From assembly GCA_035556195.1 (NCBI GenBank), contig DATMFK010000024.1, forward strand, positions 1-64,000: 64,000 nt of DNA, written 5' to 3'. Positions 51,657 through 61,363 of the stretch are shown one piece after another; the stretch's first letter is position 1, and the number at the start of each line of letters is the position of its first letter. Under the pieces are notes generated by a model. It was not told where the DNA came from and did not search any database. It saw only the letters and a list, made by a program, of their open reading frames with translations. A program made the translations under genes and the position numbers. Origin of the DNA: G016756615 sp035556195 (GTDB taxonomy: Bacteria; Pseudomonadota; Alphaproteobacteria; Rhizobiales; Rhizobiaceae).

Positions 51657-52157
51657 ATGGAAGGACCCGCCAGATACACCCGGCGCAACTTCCTCTCAGG
51701 GCTGCCCCGCTTGCCGTCGCCGATCCGACCGCCCGGCGCGACGTCAGCCGGTCTGGAACGTTGCACGGGCTGCGCCGCCTGTGTCGATGCCTGTCCGACA
51801 GGGATCATCGTGCTTTCGCAGGGACTGCCGACCGTAAACTTCGCTCTCGGCGAATGCACGTTCTGCGGTGCATGCGCGGCAGCGTGTCCTGAAACCGTCT
51901 TCGAGCGCGATGATCCAGTTGCCTTCCTCCATGTGGGCACGATTTCCGATCGATGCCTCGCCAGGGGCGGCGTCGCATGCATGACCTGTCGCGACGCGTG
52001 CCCGCAGGAAGCAATCCGCTTTCGTCCGCGCGTTGGCGGGCCTTTCACACCTGAAGTCGTCGCGGAGGCCTGTAACGGATGCGGCGCCTGCGTGGCGCCC
52101 TGTCCCGCCGGTGCGATAGAGATGGTCGGGCACAATCCGGAGCCGGCCCATGCCTGA
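51657..52157 (+). CDS. napF: ferredoxin-type protein NapF
   Basis: The 166-aa protein holds four Cys-rich iron-sulfur motifs, among them CTGCAACVDACPTG, CTFCGACAAACPET and CNGCGACVAPCPAG, plus CMTCRDACPQ. A basic N-terminus RYTRRNFLSG is usual. NapF is thought to help load the iron-sulfur centre of NapA in the cytoplasm. It starts eight bases after napE and overlaps napD by eight bases. Confidence 0.92.
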   Translation: MEGPARYTRRNFLSGLPRLPSPIRPPGATSAGLERCTGCAACVDACPTGIIVLSQGLPTVNFALGECTFCGACAAACPETVFERDDPVAFLHVGTISDRCLARGGVACMTCRDACPQEAIRFRPRVGGPFTPEVVAEACNGCGACVAPCPAGAIEMVGHNPEPAHA

Positions 52158-52410
52158 AGGCGCTCACCACATTTCTAGCGCAGTGGTTACGGTCTCTCCG
52201 GCGAAGCTGCAGGACGTGCTGGCGGAATTGTCGAAACTGGACGGCGTCGAGGTGCATGCCGCCCGGGACAGCAAGGTCGTCATTGTCATCGAAGGCCCGA
52301 ATACCGGGGTGCTGGGCGACAGGCTCACGCGCATTGCGCTGCTCGACGGGGTGATCACGGCCAACATGGTCTACGAGCACATAGATAAACAGGAGGTCGC
52401 GGAAACATGA
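52150..52410 (+). CDS. napD: NapA maturation chaperone NapD
   Basis: The 86-aa protein has the NapD pattern HHISSAVVTVSPAKLQDVLA, LDGVEVHAARDSKVVIVIEG and ANMVYEH. It binds the twin-arginine signal of NapA and holds the precursor until cofactor insertion. It overlaps napF and napA. Confidence 0.92.
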   Translation: MPEGAHHISSAVVTVSPAKLQDVLAELSKLDGVEVHAARDSKVVIVIEGPNTGVLGDRLTRIALLDGVITANMVYEHIDKQEVAET

Positions 52411-54911
52411 ACTCGCAACTGACGCGACGCGAAATGCTGAAGGCGCAGGCTGCCGGCATCGCCGCGGCAGCCGCCGGGATGACGGCGCCCGCCGTCGCCC
52501 AGCCTGTCGCCGGCGGGGTCAGCGCTTTGGAGATAAAATGGTCCAAGGCGCCTTGCCGCTTCTGCGGGACGGGCTGCGGCGTGATGGTCGGCGTCAAGGA
52601 GGGCCAGGTGGTCGCCACGCATGGCGACATGCAGGCGGAGGTCAATCGCGGTCTCAACTGCGTGAAAGGCTATTTCCTTTCCAAGATCATGTATGGCGCC
52701 GACCGGCTGACGACGCCGCTGCTGCGCAAGAAGAACGGTGTCTATGACAAGGATGGGGAGTTCGAAGCCGTCTCCTGGGACGAGGCCTTCGACGTCATGG
52801 CCGACAAGTGCAAGCAGGTCCTCAGAGAAAAAGGCCCCACGGCGGTGGGCATGTTCGGCTCAGGCCAGTGGACGATCTTCGAAGGATATGCCGCCACCAA
52901 GCTGATGCGAGCGGGTCTGCGTTCAAACAATCTCGACCCGAACGCCCGCCATTGCATGGCATCGGCCGCCTACGCGTTCATGCGAACCTTCGGCATGGAC
53001 GAGCCGATGGGCTGCTATGACGATTTCGAACATGCCGATGCGTTCGTGCTGTGGGGTTCCAACATGGCCGAAATGCACCCGATCCTGTGGACCCGGGTGG
53101 CGGACCGAAGGCTCGGGCATCCGCATGTCCGTTGCGCGGTGCTGTCGACCTTCACCCATCGCTCCATGGATCTCGCCGACATCCCGATCATCTTCAGGCC
53201 GGGGACGGATCTGGCGATCCTCAACTACATCGCCAACCACATCATCACGACTGGCCGTGTGCACGAGGACTTCGTGCGGAACCACACGGTCTTCGTGAAG
53301 GGAGCGACGGACATCGGCTACGGCCTCAGGCCGGAACATCCTCTCGAGCAGAAGGCCACCGGGGCGGGAGATCCAGGCAAGACCGAGCCGATCGACTTCG
53401 ACGCGTTCAAGCGGTTCGTCTCCGAATACACGCTGGACAAGGTGGCTAAGCTAAGCGGGGTGGAGCCCGACTTCCTGGAGGAATTGGCCGAACTCTATGC
53501 GGATCCGGCCAAGAAGGTCATGTCGCTGTGGACCATGGGCTTCAACCAGCATGTGCGCGGCGTCTGGGCGAACCAGATGCTCTACAATGTGCATCTGCTG
53601 ACCGGAAAGATCTCCGAGCCCGGCAACAGTCCATTCTCCTTGACGGGCCAGCCTTCGGCCTGCGGCACGGCGCGCGAAGTGGGAACGTTTGCACACAGGC
53701 TCCCCGCCGACATGACGGTGACCAATCCCGAGCATCGGGCACATGCGGAGGACATCTGGAAGGTGCCGCACGGACTCATACCCGACCAGCCCGGCTACCA
53801 CGCTGTCCTGCAGGATCGCATGCTGAAGGACGGCAGGCTCAACTGGTACTGGATCCAGGTCAACAACAACCTGCAAGCCGCGCCCAACACCGGCAACGAG
53901 ACCTATCCGGGTTACCGCAACCCCGACAATTTCGTCGTCGTCTCGGATGCCTATCCCACAGTCACCGCCGTCAATGCCGACCTGATCCTGCCTGCGGCGA
54001 TGTGGGTCGAAAAGGAAGGGGCATACGGAAACGCCGAACGCCGGACGCATGTCTGGCATCAACTTGTCCAGGCGCCCGGAGAGGCGCGATCCGATCTTTG
54101 GCAGCTCGTGGAGTTCTCCAAGCGCTTCACCACGGACGAAGTCTGGCCTGCGGAAATCCTCGAGGCGAACCCCGGCTACCGAGGCAAGACGCTGTTCGAC
54201 GTGCTCTTCCAGAACGGGAATGTCGACCAGTTCCCGCTTACCGAGATCAATGCCGAATTCGAGAACCAGGAAGCGAAGGACTTCGGGTTCTACCTGCAGA
54301 AGGGGCTCTTCGAGGAGTATGCCCGTTTCGGGCGCGGTCACGGCCACGATCTCGCTCCCTACGACACCTATCACGAGGTGCGGGGACTGCGCTGGCCAGT
54401 CGTCGACGGTCAAGAGACCAGATGGCGGTACCGGGAGGGCCTCGATCCCTACGTCAAGCCGGGAGAGGGGGTGAAGTTCTATGGCAACCCTGACGGGAAG
54501 GCCAGGATCATCGCAGTTCCCTATGAGCCGCCCGCGGAATCCCCGGATGGGGAATACGACCTCTGGCTGGTGACCGGCCGGGTCCTGGAGCATTGGCATT
54601 CCGGCTCGATGACGATGCGCGTGCCGGAACTCTACAGGGCATTCCCCGCTGCCGTCTGTTTCATGAATGCCGACGATGCGCGCAAGCGCGGATTGAACCA
54701 GGGTGCCGAGGTGAAGATCGTTTCCCGCCGTGGAGAGATACGCACCCGTATCGAGACACGCGGCCGCAACCGTATGCCCAAAGGCGTGATCTTCGTGCCG
54801 TGGTTCGATGCCAGCGAACTCATCAACAAGACGACGCTGGACGCCACCGATCCCATCTCCAAACAGACGGATTTCAAGAAATGCGCGGTCAAGGTCATCT
54901 CCGCCGCGTGA
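52407..54911 (+). CDS. napA: periplasmic nitrate reductase catalytic subunit NapA
   Basis: The 834-aa molybdoenzyme reduces nitrate to nitrite in the periplasm. It has a twin-arginine signal (LTRREMLKAQAAG), the [4Fe-4S] cysteines at 50, 53, 57 and 85 (CRFCGTGC ... NCVKGY), and the Mo-ligand Cys183 in NARHCMASAAYAF. Bis-MGD binding regions run to the C-terminus. The length is normal. Its ATG overlaps the napD stop. Confidence 0.96.
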   Translation: MNSQLTRREMLKAQAAGIAAAAAGMTAPAVAQPVAGGVSALEIKWSKAPCRFCGTGCGVMVGVKEGQVVATHGDMQAEVNRGLNCVKGYFLSKIMYGADRLTTPLLRKKNGVYDKDGEFEAVSWDEAFDVMADKCKQVLREKGPTAVGMFGSGQWTIFEGYAATKLMRAGLRSNNLDPNARHCMASAAYAFMRTFGMDEPMGCYDDFEHADAFVLWGSNMAEMHPILWTRVADRRLGHPHVRCAVLSTFTHRSMDLADIPIIFRPGTDLAILNYIANHIITTGRVHEDFVRNHTVFVKGATDIGYGLRPEHPLEQKATGAGDPGKTEPIDFDAFKRFVSEYTLDKVAKLSGVEPDFLEELAELYADPAKKVMSLWTMGFNQHVRGVWANQMLYNVHLLTGKISEPGNSPFSLTGQPSACGTAREVGTFAHRLPADMTVTNPEHRAHAEDIWKVPHGLIPDQPGYHAVLQDRMLKDGRLNWYWIQVNNNLQAAPNTGNETYPGYRNPDNFVVVSDAYPTVTAVNADLILPAAMWVEKEGAYGNAERRTHVWHQLVQAPGEARSDLWQLVEFSKRFTTDEVWPAEILEANPGYRGKTLFDVLFQNGNVDQFPLTEINAEFENQEAKDFGFYLQKGLFEEYARFGRGHGHDLAPYDTYHEVRGLRWPVVDGQETRWRYREGLDPYVKPGEGVKFYGNPDGKARIIAVPYEPPAESPDGEYDLWLVTGRVLEHWHSGSMTMRVPELYRAFPAAVCFMNADDARKRGLNQGAEVKIVSRRGEIRTRIETRGRNRMPKGVIFVPWFDASELINKTTLDATDPISKQTDFKKCAVKVISAA

Positions 54912-55372
54912 CGCGGCGGCACGTTTTCATCGCGGCGCTGGGCGTGGCGGCAATCTCAACGGTCTCGGTTGCGCTGGCCCAGATGGGAAACCAGTTGCTC
55001 GGAGACGTGCCGTTCACCGAGTCGCCGAAGCCAGCTCCATTGCCGAAATGGGTCGTCGACGATGTCCGCCGCATGCGAGCTTATCCCGACCAGCCGCCTG
55101 TCATTCCCCATTCGATCGAAGGCTACCAGCTCTCGGTCAATACGAACCGTTGCCTCTCCTGCCACAAGCGCGAGTTCACGGAAGGCTCCGGAGCGCCGAT
55201 GATATCCGTCACGCACTACATCACGCGCGACGGCCAGATGCTCGCGGACGTCTCTCCCCGGCGATATTTCTGCACTGCCTGCCATGTGCCCCAGGCGACC
55301 AATCAGCCTTTGGTGGGGAACAAATTCAAGGACATGAGCGAGATGGGTGTCGAACACGCCGGGGATGAATGA
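54908..55372 (+). CDS. napB: dihaem cytochrome c NapB
   Basis: The 154-aa periplasmic electron-transfer subunit has an N-terminal signal (RRHVFIAALGVAAISTVSVA) and two haem sites, CLSCH (82-86) and CTACH (122-126). It passes electrons to NapA. GTG 54908 overlaps the napA stop by four bases. Confidence 0.94.
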   Translation: MTRRHVFIAALGVAAISTVSVALAQMGNQLLGDVPFTESPKPAPLPKWVVDDVRRMRAYPDQPPVIPHSIEGYQLSVNTNRCLSCHKREFTEGSGAPMISVTHYITRDGQMLADVSPRRYFCTACHVPQATNQPLVGNKFKDMSEMGVEHAGDE

Positions 55373-56103
55373 TCATGGAGCGGATCAAGAGCGCGATCGG
55401 CTGGGTCTGGCGCTTCCTGACCACGCCCGCCGCGACGCTGAGCCTTGCCTTCCTGACGCTCGGCGGCTTCGTCGGGGGCGTGATTTTCTGGGGCGCCTTC
55501 AACACGGCGCTGGAGATCACCAACACGGAGGCGTTCTGCACCTCCTGTCACGAGATGGAAACGAACGTCTACGAGGAACTCACGCGGACTATCCATTTCA
55601 CCAATCGCTCGGGCGTGCGCGCATCCTGTCCCGATTGTCACGTGCCGCATGACTGGACCGATAAGATTGCCCGCAAGATGCAGGCTTCCAAGGAGGTCTG
55701 GGGAAAGATCTTCGGCACGATCAACACGCGCCGCAAGTTTCTTGACCATAGGCTGGAGCTTGCCCAGCACGAATGGGCCCGGCTCAAGGCCAATGACAGC
55801 CTCGAATGCCGGAATTGCCATTCCGCGGTCGCGATGGACCTTTCCAAGCAGACCGAGCGCGCCGCGACGATCCACACGCGTTATCTGCTGTCGGGGCAGG
55901 CGACCTGCATCGACTGCCATAAAGGCATCGCCCACGAGCTGCCGAACATGGAGGGTGTCGATCCCGGCTGGAAGGTCCCGCCGGAGCTGGAAGGCGATCA
56001 GCTTCCGCAATCCTCCGCCATCGAGACCTTGCAGGGGATGGTCACTGCGGCTCATATGGGTGTGCCGGGCTGGATCTCACCGCCAGGCGGCACGGCGCCG
56101 TAA
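55369..56103 (+). CDS. napC: tetrahaem quinol dehydrogenase NapC
   Basis: The 244-aa NapC/NirT-family protein has one membrane anchor (about 22-42) and four haem motifs: CTSCH (57-61), CPDCH (87-91), CRNCH (147-151) and CIDCH (180-184). It oxidises membrane quinol and feeds NapB. The gene overlaps napB (ATGA); ATG 55375 is an alternative. No napG or napH follows, so NapC is the only quinol link. Confidence 0.94.
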   Translation: MIMERIKSAIGWVWRFLTTPAATLSLAFLTLGGFVGGVIFWGAFNTALEITNTEAFCTSCHEMETNVYEELTRTIHFTNRSGVRASCPDCHVPHDWTDKIARKMQASKEVWGKIFGTINTRRKFLDHRLELAQHEWARLKANDSLECRNCHSAVAMDLSKQTERAATIHTRYLLSGQATCIDCHKGIAHELPNMEGVDPGWKVPPELEGDQLPQSSAIETLQGMVTAAHMGVPGWISPPGGTAP

Positions 56104-56115
56104 TATCGGTGCATG

Positions 56116-56303
56116 GTCCTTCGAGGCTCGCTTCGCGCGCACCCTTGCGAAGTGATGGCTTTTGTCATTGCCCGGCAGGCCCCCTCTCCGAGACGGAGCG
56201 GGATCCCTATCGCACGCCACGTTCATCCGCATGGAATGGCCCACACACAACCGCGCAGGAAATGCGAATCCTTCCTCATCCCGAGGTGCGAGCCTCGAAG
56301 GAC
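56116..56303. repeat. 16-bp inverted repeat pair after napC
   Basis: GTCCTTCGAGGCTCGC (56116-56131) recurs as its exact complement at 56288-56303, with 156 bases between. The wording (CCTTCGAGGCTCGC ... CGAGGTGCGAGCCTCGAAGG) is like dispersed palindromic repeats seen between genes of many alphaproteobacteria. No gene lies between the arms. It separates the nap operon from the convergent VOC gene. Confidence 0.55.
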
Positions 56304-56333
56304 GCACCGTCTGATGCGCCCCATGTTCGCCGA

Positions 56334-57287
56334 TCAGGCGAGCGGCTTGAGCCCCGCTTCAATTGAGGCGCGTCTTGGCTCGAGGAAGGGCGGCAGCGAC
56401 AGTTTCTCGCCGAGTGTCGCGAGCGGTTCGTCGGCGGTGAAGCCCGGCCCGTCCGTGGCGATTTCGAACAATATGCCGTTCGGTTCGCGAAAGTAGAGAG
56501 AGCGGAAATAGTAGCGCTCGACCTCCCCGCTCGTGGGCAGGCGGAAACTCGCCAGCCGATCGGTCCATTCGTGCATGGTCTCGACGTCCGGCGTGCGAAA
56601 GGCCACGTGATGAACCGCGCCGGCGCCTTGCGACGCCACCGGCAATCCCGGCTGAACGGCGACGTGGAGTTCCGCCGATGGCCCGCCTTCTCCCATGGCA
56701 AAGACATGAACATGACCCTTGTCATCCGGCGAGGGGTAGTCCCTGACTTTGCGCATGTTCATCACGGTCGTCAGCACCGCCTCCGTCGGTCTCAGCTCGG
56801 GGACGCTCAGCGTGATCGGCCCAAGGCCGCGGATCTGGTGCTCGGCCGGGATTGGGCTCCTGTCCCACGGGTGCGCCTGACCTTTTCCGCCGTCATCGAC
56901 CAGCCGAAGGCGCTGGCCCTCGAAATCCTCGAAATCCAGCGAAAAATAGCCTCCGATCTCGGTGATCTGCCCGGTGAAGGCGCATCGGGACTTCAGGTGG
57001 TTGCGCCACCAGGCGAGGCTGGCGCCGCCGCCGACGCGCAAGCCCGTACGAGCGATGCTGTGCGTCCCCCGACGCTCGCGCCCAACTGGCCAGTCGAAGA
57101 AGGTGACATCCGTTCCGGGGGTCGCAAGGGCGTCGGCGTAAAAAAGATGGTAGGCGCTGGTGTCATCCTGGTTCACCGTCTTCTTGACCAGACGAAGTCC
57201 CAGAGTCTGCGTATAGAATCTCAGATTCGCCGGAGCGTCCGCCGTGATCGCGGTCAGGTGGTGGATCCCTGTCAATTGAAGTGCCAT
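56334..57287 (-). CDS. VOC-family ring-cleaving dioxygenase-like protein (MhqO type)
   Basis: The 317-aa protein has two glyoxalase/VOC repeats: GIHHLTAITADAPANLRFYT and GAVHHVAFRTPDVETMHEWT, with the metal-ligand His and the Glu in YFREPNGILFEIATDG. This is the layout of MhqO/LinE-like ring-cleaving dioxygenases. ATG 57287 has GGGAGGGAGG just upstream. MhqO relatives are linked to quinone or hydroquinone detoxification. The substrate is not known here. Confidence 0.82.
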   Translation of the reverse strand: MALQLTGIHHLTAITADAPANLRFYTQTLGLRLVKKTVNQDDTSAYHLFYADALATPGTDVTFFDWPVGRERRGTHSIARTGLRVGGGASLAWWRNHLKSRCAFTGQITEIGGYFSLDFEDFEGQRLRLVDDGGKGQAHPWDRSPIPAEHQIRGLGPITLSVPELRPTEAVLTTVMNMRKVRDYPSPDDKGHVHVFAMGEGGPSAELHVAVQPGLPVASQGAGAVHHVAFRTPDVETMHEWTDRLASFRLPTSGEVERYYFRSLYFREPNGILFEIATDGPGFTADEPLATLGEKLSLPPFLEPRRASIEAGLKPLA

Positions 57288-57413
57288 TTCCTCCCTCCCT
57301 GTGGTCGCCCCGACTGATGGTACAAAGGATTCCCGCGGGGACCGATATTCCAACGAAATCGCTTCGCGCTCAATGAGGGGAATGGCGAGGCGGCAACACT
57401 GATGAGCCAATGG

Positions 57414-58166
57414 CTATCGCGGGAAATCGATCGTTTCGCCGTCGCTTGGAATGATCAGCCGTGTCGTGGGAATGGCTTTCGCGTCCGCCGCGCGCCGGAG
57501 ATCCGTGCGGTTCACCGTGGCGTGATCGAGCGCTTCCATATGGGTTGCGACGACGATCGATTCCGGAGCGGCCTCGCACAGGGCAGTCGTCTGGTCGGCA
57601 TCCATGACGATGAGGTCTCCGTCCCAGCGCGCGCCGCAGGAATGGGTAACGATGATATCGGGCTTCGTCGAGCGGATGGTGTCGAGGACGGGCGCGTACA
57701 AGACTGTGTCGCCCGCCCAATAGAGCTTTGGCTCTTCGGAAGCTTCGAGCACGAAGCCCATCACACTGCCCATTTTTTCGACCACTGGGCCCAGCCCGTG
57801 GCTGCCCTCGCACCGCGTAAGCCTCAGACCCTTCCAATCGACGCTCGCCGTCAGCGGTGTCACGTTGGTGAAGCCGGCCGCGACGATCGTCGCCTCGTCG
57901 CCCGGCTGGCAGATGATGGGCAGGTGCTTTGGGACCGCCTGCTGCGCAACTTTGTCGAAATGGTCCGAGTGAAGGTGGGAGACCACGACAAGCTCGACGC
58001 CCGAGAGGATCTCCTCGGCCGCAATGGGAAGGTCCACCAGGGGATTGGGAGAACGCCCGGTAAAGGAGGGCAGACTGTGCCGGGGAGCGAAATATGGATC
58101 GATCAGGATAGTCCTGCCTCCATAGGAGAGCTTCAGCGTCGCATTGCGCAGCAATCGCAGCTTCAT
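57414..58166 (-). CDS. MBL-fold metallo-hydrolase (UlaG-like)
   Basis: The 250-aa protein carries the zinc-binding motif VVSHLHSDHFDKVAQ, a downstream His in GSHGLGPV, and WAGDTVLYAPV with the bridging Asp. The N-terminus KLSYGGRTILIDPYF is typical of the beta-lactamase fold of the UlaG type. ATG 58166 is chosen, eight bases after GGGG. The function within the superfamily is open. It is divergent from sodC. Confidence 0.8.
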   Translation of the reverse strand: MKLRLLRNATLKLSYGGRTILIDPYFAPRHSLPSFTGRSPNPLVDLPIAAEEILSGVELVVVSHLHSDHFDKVAQQAVPKHLPIICQPGDEATIVAAGFTNVTPLTASVDWKGLRLTRCEGSHGLGPVVEKMGSVMGFVLEASEEPKLYWAGDTVLYAPVLDTIRSTKPDIIVTHSCGARWDGDLIVMDADQTTALCEAAPESIVVATHMEALDHATVNRTDLRRAADAKAIPTTRLIIPSDGETIDFPR

Positions 58167-58312
58167 GTCGTGCCCCGTATTTGCGTAGGTTGTCTCGAAC
58201 CCAGTGAGGATCGCATCGCACGGGAACACGCGCAATGCCGGGTAGACCGGCATGGCGCTGGAACAATGTCGCTTCGGCCTGGTTCAACCGGTGGACGTAA
58301 AGGAGTTGAGCG

Positions 58313-58831
58313 ATGATGAAATGGATTGTCGTCGCGGCGGCAGGCCTGGCTTCGGCAGGCGGACCCGCCGCCGCACAGGAGGCTGTCACTGCGAAGGCTG
58401 AATTCGTCAACATGACCGGAGAGAGAAATGGGTCGGCAACGCTTACCGGCATGGCGGACGGCGTTCTGATCGAACTCGAGGTGACGGGCCTGCCTCCCGG
58501 CCAATGGGTCGGCTTCCATGTCCATGAGACGGGTAAGTGCGAGGCCGCCGCCAAGCACGAATCGGCGGGCGGTCATTTCGATCCAGGCGGCAAGGAGCAT
58601 GGATACAAGGCGCCCGGCGGGCCGCATGTCGGGGATATGCCGAACCTTCACGTGGAGGCCGACGGCACGGTGCGCGCGCAGGTTTTCAACAGCGCCATAA
58701 GGCTCGGGGAAGGCGACAATGATGTCATCGGCCGCGCGCTCATGATCCATGGCGGGCCTGATGATTATCAGAGCCAACCGTCCGGCAAGTCAGGGGCGCG
58801 CCATGCCTGCGCCGTCATCCTGAAGGGCTGA
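58313..58831 (+). CDS. sodC: Cu/Zn superoxide dismutase, periplasmic
   Basis: The 172-aa precursor has a signal peptide ending at AAAQ. The Cu/Zn ligands are present: FHVHETGKC, AGGHFDPGGKEHG, PHVGDMPNL and ALMIHGGPDDY. The disulfide pair (C in GKC and C in RHACAV) is kept. The usual G.RIACG end reads GARHACAVI, a mild change. It dismutates superoxide in the periplasm. ATG 58313 follows GGAG. Confidence 0.9.
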   Translation: MMKWIVVAAAGLASAGGPAAAQEAVTAKAEFVNMTGERNGSATLTGMADGVLIELEVTGLPPGQWVGFHVHETGKCEAAAKHESAGGHFDPGGKEHGYKAPGGPHVGDMPNLHVEADGTVRAQVFNSAIRLGEGDNDVIGRALMIHGGPDDYQSQPSGKSGARHACAVILKG

Positions 58832-58984
58832 ACTAGCCATCCCGGCGCGGTTTGGACGATGATACCGTGGCCAGGTGATACCGTGCCCAGGTCACCCGGC
58901 GTCTTGGCCGGCAGCGGCGGACTGCGTCGCCTGGCCTCCTTGGCATCAGGCACTTTGATCGCCGACCGGGAGAGGTTCCGCGAT

Positions 58985-59296
58985 TCAATCGACCAGCACG
59001 CCGGCCTCGGAGGCGAGCGCAGTGAAAGCCGCTTCGGCCTCCGATGCGCCGGCTTGTCCCTTCATAGCCGCTTCGACGATCTCACGCGCGGAATGATACA
59101 AAGGCCCTCGACGGGCATGAGGCCAGTCGATGAGCACGCCGGCAGCATCCTCGACCGACCGGACCTCCGCGATCGAATTGGCGCTGCCGGATCGCACGCG
59201 AACCACGCTGTCGAAGGACAATTTCGTAATTCCGGGACCTCCGAGGGACTGCGTAGGACGGACAGCGTCCGGCGGAAGAACCGGTTCCAGAAGCAT
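58985..59296 (-). CDS. DUF982 protein, 103 aa
   Basis: The protein matches the rhizobial DUF982 family: VVRVRSGSANSIAEVRSVED, AAGVLIDWPHARRGPLYHSA, then a helix ending GVLVD. These short proteins occur in many copies in Rhizobiales and have no known role. It begins at ATG 59296 and lies 21 bases downstream of a hybrid kinase gene on the same strand, possibly in the same transcript. Confidence 0.75.
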   Translation of the reverse strand: MLLEPVLPPDAVRPTQSLGGPGITKLSFDSVVRVRSGSANSIAEVRSVEDAAGVLIDWPHARRGPLYHSAREIVEAAMKGQAGASEAEAAFTALASEAGVLVD

Positions 59297-59317
59297 GGAG
59301 GCGCCCAGCCGAAGCGG

Positions 59318-61354
59318 TCACCCTTTGCCGCGCACCGCGTCAAGAATGCTCTCCACGAGCGCAGCATCGCTGAATGGCTTCGATAACAATGCTACATCCG
59401 CCGGCCGGCCCTCGATGGCATCGCCGTCGACGTAGCCGCTGATGATGATCGCCGGCCAATTCCTTCGCAGGTTCCGGGCGACGCGTATGACCTCGAGGCC
59501 GGAAATCAAGGGCATGGCGAAATCGGTGACGATCACATCGAAGCGGCGGGGCTCCTTCTCTATGAAGGCAAGCGCCTCCGCGCCGCCGGCCGCCGTCGTT
59601 ACCTCAAAGCCGCGATCGCGCAAGGATTGTGCCGTCAGCTTCCTCAGGCTCGCGCTGTCGTCGACGAGGAGAACCGAGGGCAGCGCCTGCACGGGCTCCG
59701 GGAGGCTCGGCGCCTGCGGCTTGGGAGACTGTTGTTCGACTTGCTCACGCGAGCGCGGCAGCCATAGCTCCATAGAAGTCCCACGGCCAAGCACGCTGTC
59801 GATTCGGAGCGTACCGCCCGACTGGCGGGCGAAGCCGTAAGTGGTGCTTAGCCCAAGTCCTGTTCCCTTGCCGACTGACTTCGTCGTGAAGAACGGTTCG
59901 ATGACCTTCGGCAATATCTCGGGAGCGATGCCGGAGCCGGTATCGTTCACCGTCACGACCACGTAGTCGCCGGCCGCGAGATCATCGCAGTCGACGTCTA
60001 TGGTCCGGTTCACGGCTCGCACCGAAACCGTGCCTCCCGACGGCATGGCGTCGCGGGCGTTGAAGACGAGGTTCATGAACGCCAGTTCAAGCTGCCCGAC
60101 ATCGACATGAACAGGCCAGGCGGTCTCCTCGACGTCCCACTCGAAGCGGACAAGGCCGCCGAGCAGTTGCGCAACGAGGCCGTTCATCGTGTCGGCCAAG
60201 GTGGGCAGCGCGACTGCCTTCGGCTGCAACTGCTGGCGGCGCGAAAACGCAAGCATCCTGTTGATCAGGTCTGTTCCCTGCTGCGCGGAGTGTCGCATCA
60301 ATCCGATGATGCGGGTTGCGTTCTGGTCGAGAGAGGCACGGCGCTCAAGCAGGTCGAGGCCGCTCAGTATGGCCGCCAGGAGATTGTTGAAGTCATGGGC
60401 GAGACCGCCGGTAAGTTTGCCGATTGCATCGAGCCGTTGGGCCTGCATCAAGCGATCCTCGAGCTGTCGGCGGTCTGTCACGTCGAGCAAGGTGCCAGCC
60501 AGGCCTTCGCCTTCGAACGGGATGACCTGCTCGAGGAAATGTCGATAGGTACCGTCGGCATGGAGCCACCGATATTCCCTCGTGCCAAGCGTCCGATGGT
60601 CTGCGCGTTCAAGAGCGTGGGAATCGTCCGGGTGCAGGCGCGAAATCCAAAAATCGTGATCGCCGCTGAACGTCGAATCTGGGAAGCCGGTCAGCTTCTC
60701 GATATCGCCCCCGATGAATCGGGGCGCCCGTGATGCTTCCGCGATATCTTCGACGAACAATGCCAGCGGCAGCGCCCCGAGGATCAGCGCCTGTCGTCGC
60801 TCTGCTTTGCGAAGCGCTCGCTCCGCCTCCAGCTTTTCGACCTGCGCCTGCAGCGTTTCTTCCAGAAGATGCTGTTCGCGCTCGGCCTTTCTCTGAATCT
60901 CTCGTGTTTTTTCGAACAGTTCGACGAAGACCGCCACCTTGGAACGCAGCATCGCGGGGTCGAAAGGCTTGAAAACGAAATCGACAGCGCCGGCGTCGTA
61001 GCCGCGCAGCATATGGGCCTGCTCCTTGTTGATCGCCGTGAGGAATATGATGGGGGTACGCTTTGATTGCTCACGTTGGCGAATGAGTGTCGCCGTTTCG
61101 TAGCCGTCGAGGCCCGGCATCAATACGTCCAGCAATATGACGGCGAATTCCTCCTTCAGAAGAAATCGGAGTGCCTCTTCCCCCGAACGCGCGCAGACCA
61201 CCTCCGCCGCCGGAGAAAGAACTTCCCTGATGGCCGTCAGATTCCGCTGGTCGTCGTCCACGGCCAGCACGCGACTGCGACCTGCCGTAACAACGAGGTC
61301 CGATTGGCTGAGCAGCCCTGCCTTCACTGGTCTCACTCTCGACTGTCTCTCCAT
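59318..61354 (-). CDS. hybrid sensor: REC-PAS-HisKA-HATPase-REC
   Basis: The 678-aa protein begins with a receiver domain (VILLDVLMPGLDGYE, phospho-acceptor about D76, KPF at 129-131) and a coiled coil. A PAS domain follows (about 190-295), then HisKA with GGLAHDFNNLLAAIL (H320), an HATPase (GTGLGLSTTYGFARQSGGTL) and a second receiver (FDVIVTDFAMPLISG). There are no membrane segments, so it is soluble. A receiver at the N-terminus suggests that it is phosphorylated by an upstream kinase, most likely the one encoded nine bases before it. Confidence 0.88.
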   Translation of the reverse strand: MERQSRVRPVKAGLLSQSDLVVTAGRSRVLAVDDDQRNLTAIREVLSPAAEVVCARSGEEALRFLLKEEFAVILLDVLMPGLDGYETATLIRQREQSKRTPIIFLTAINKEQAHMLRGYDAGAVDFVFKPFDPAMLRSKVAVFVELFEKTREIQRKAEREQHLLEETLQAQVEKLEAERALRKAERRQALILGALPLALFVEDIAEASRAPRFIGGDIEKLTGFPDSTFSGDHDFWISRLHPDDSHALERADHRTLGTREYRWLHADGTYRHFLEQVIPFEGEGLAGTLLDVTDRRQLEDRLMQAQRLDAIGKLTGGLAHDFNNLLAAILSGLDLLERRASLDQNATRIIGLMRHSAQQGTDLINRMLAFSRRQQLQPKAVALPTLADTMNGLVAQLLGGLVRFEWDVEETAWPVHVDVGQLELAFMNLVFNARDAMPSGGTVSVRAVNRTIDVDCDDLAAGDYVVVTVNDTGSGIAPEILPKVIEPFFTTKSVGKGTGLGLSTTYGFARQSGGTLRIDSVLGRGTSMELWLPRSREQVEQQSPKPQAPSLPEPVQALPSVLLVDDSASLRKLTAQSLRDRGFEVTTAAGGAEALAFIEKEPRRFDVIVTDFAMPLISGLEVIRVARNLRRNWPAIIISGYVDGDAIEGRPADVALLSKPFSDAALVESILDAVRGKG

Positions 61355-61363
61355 CGGTGCGGA

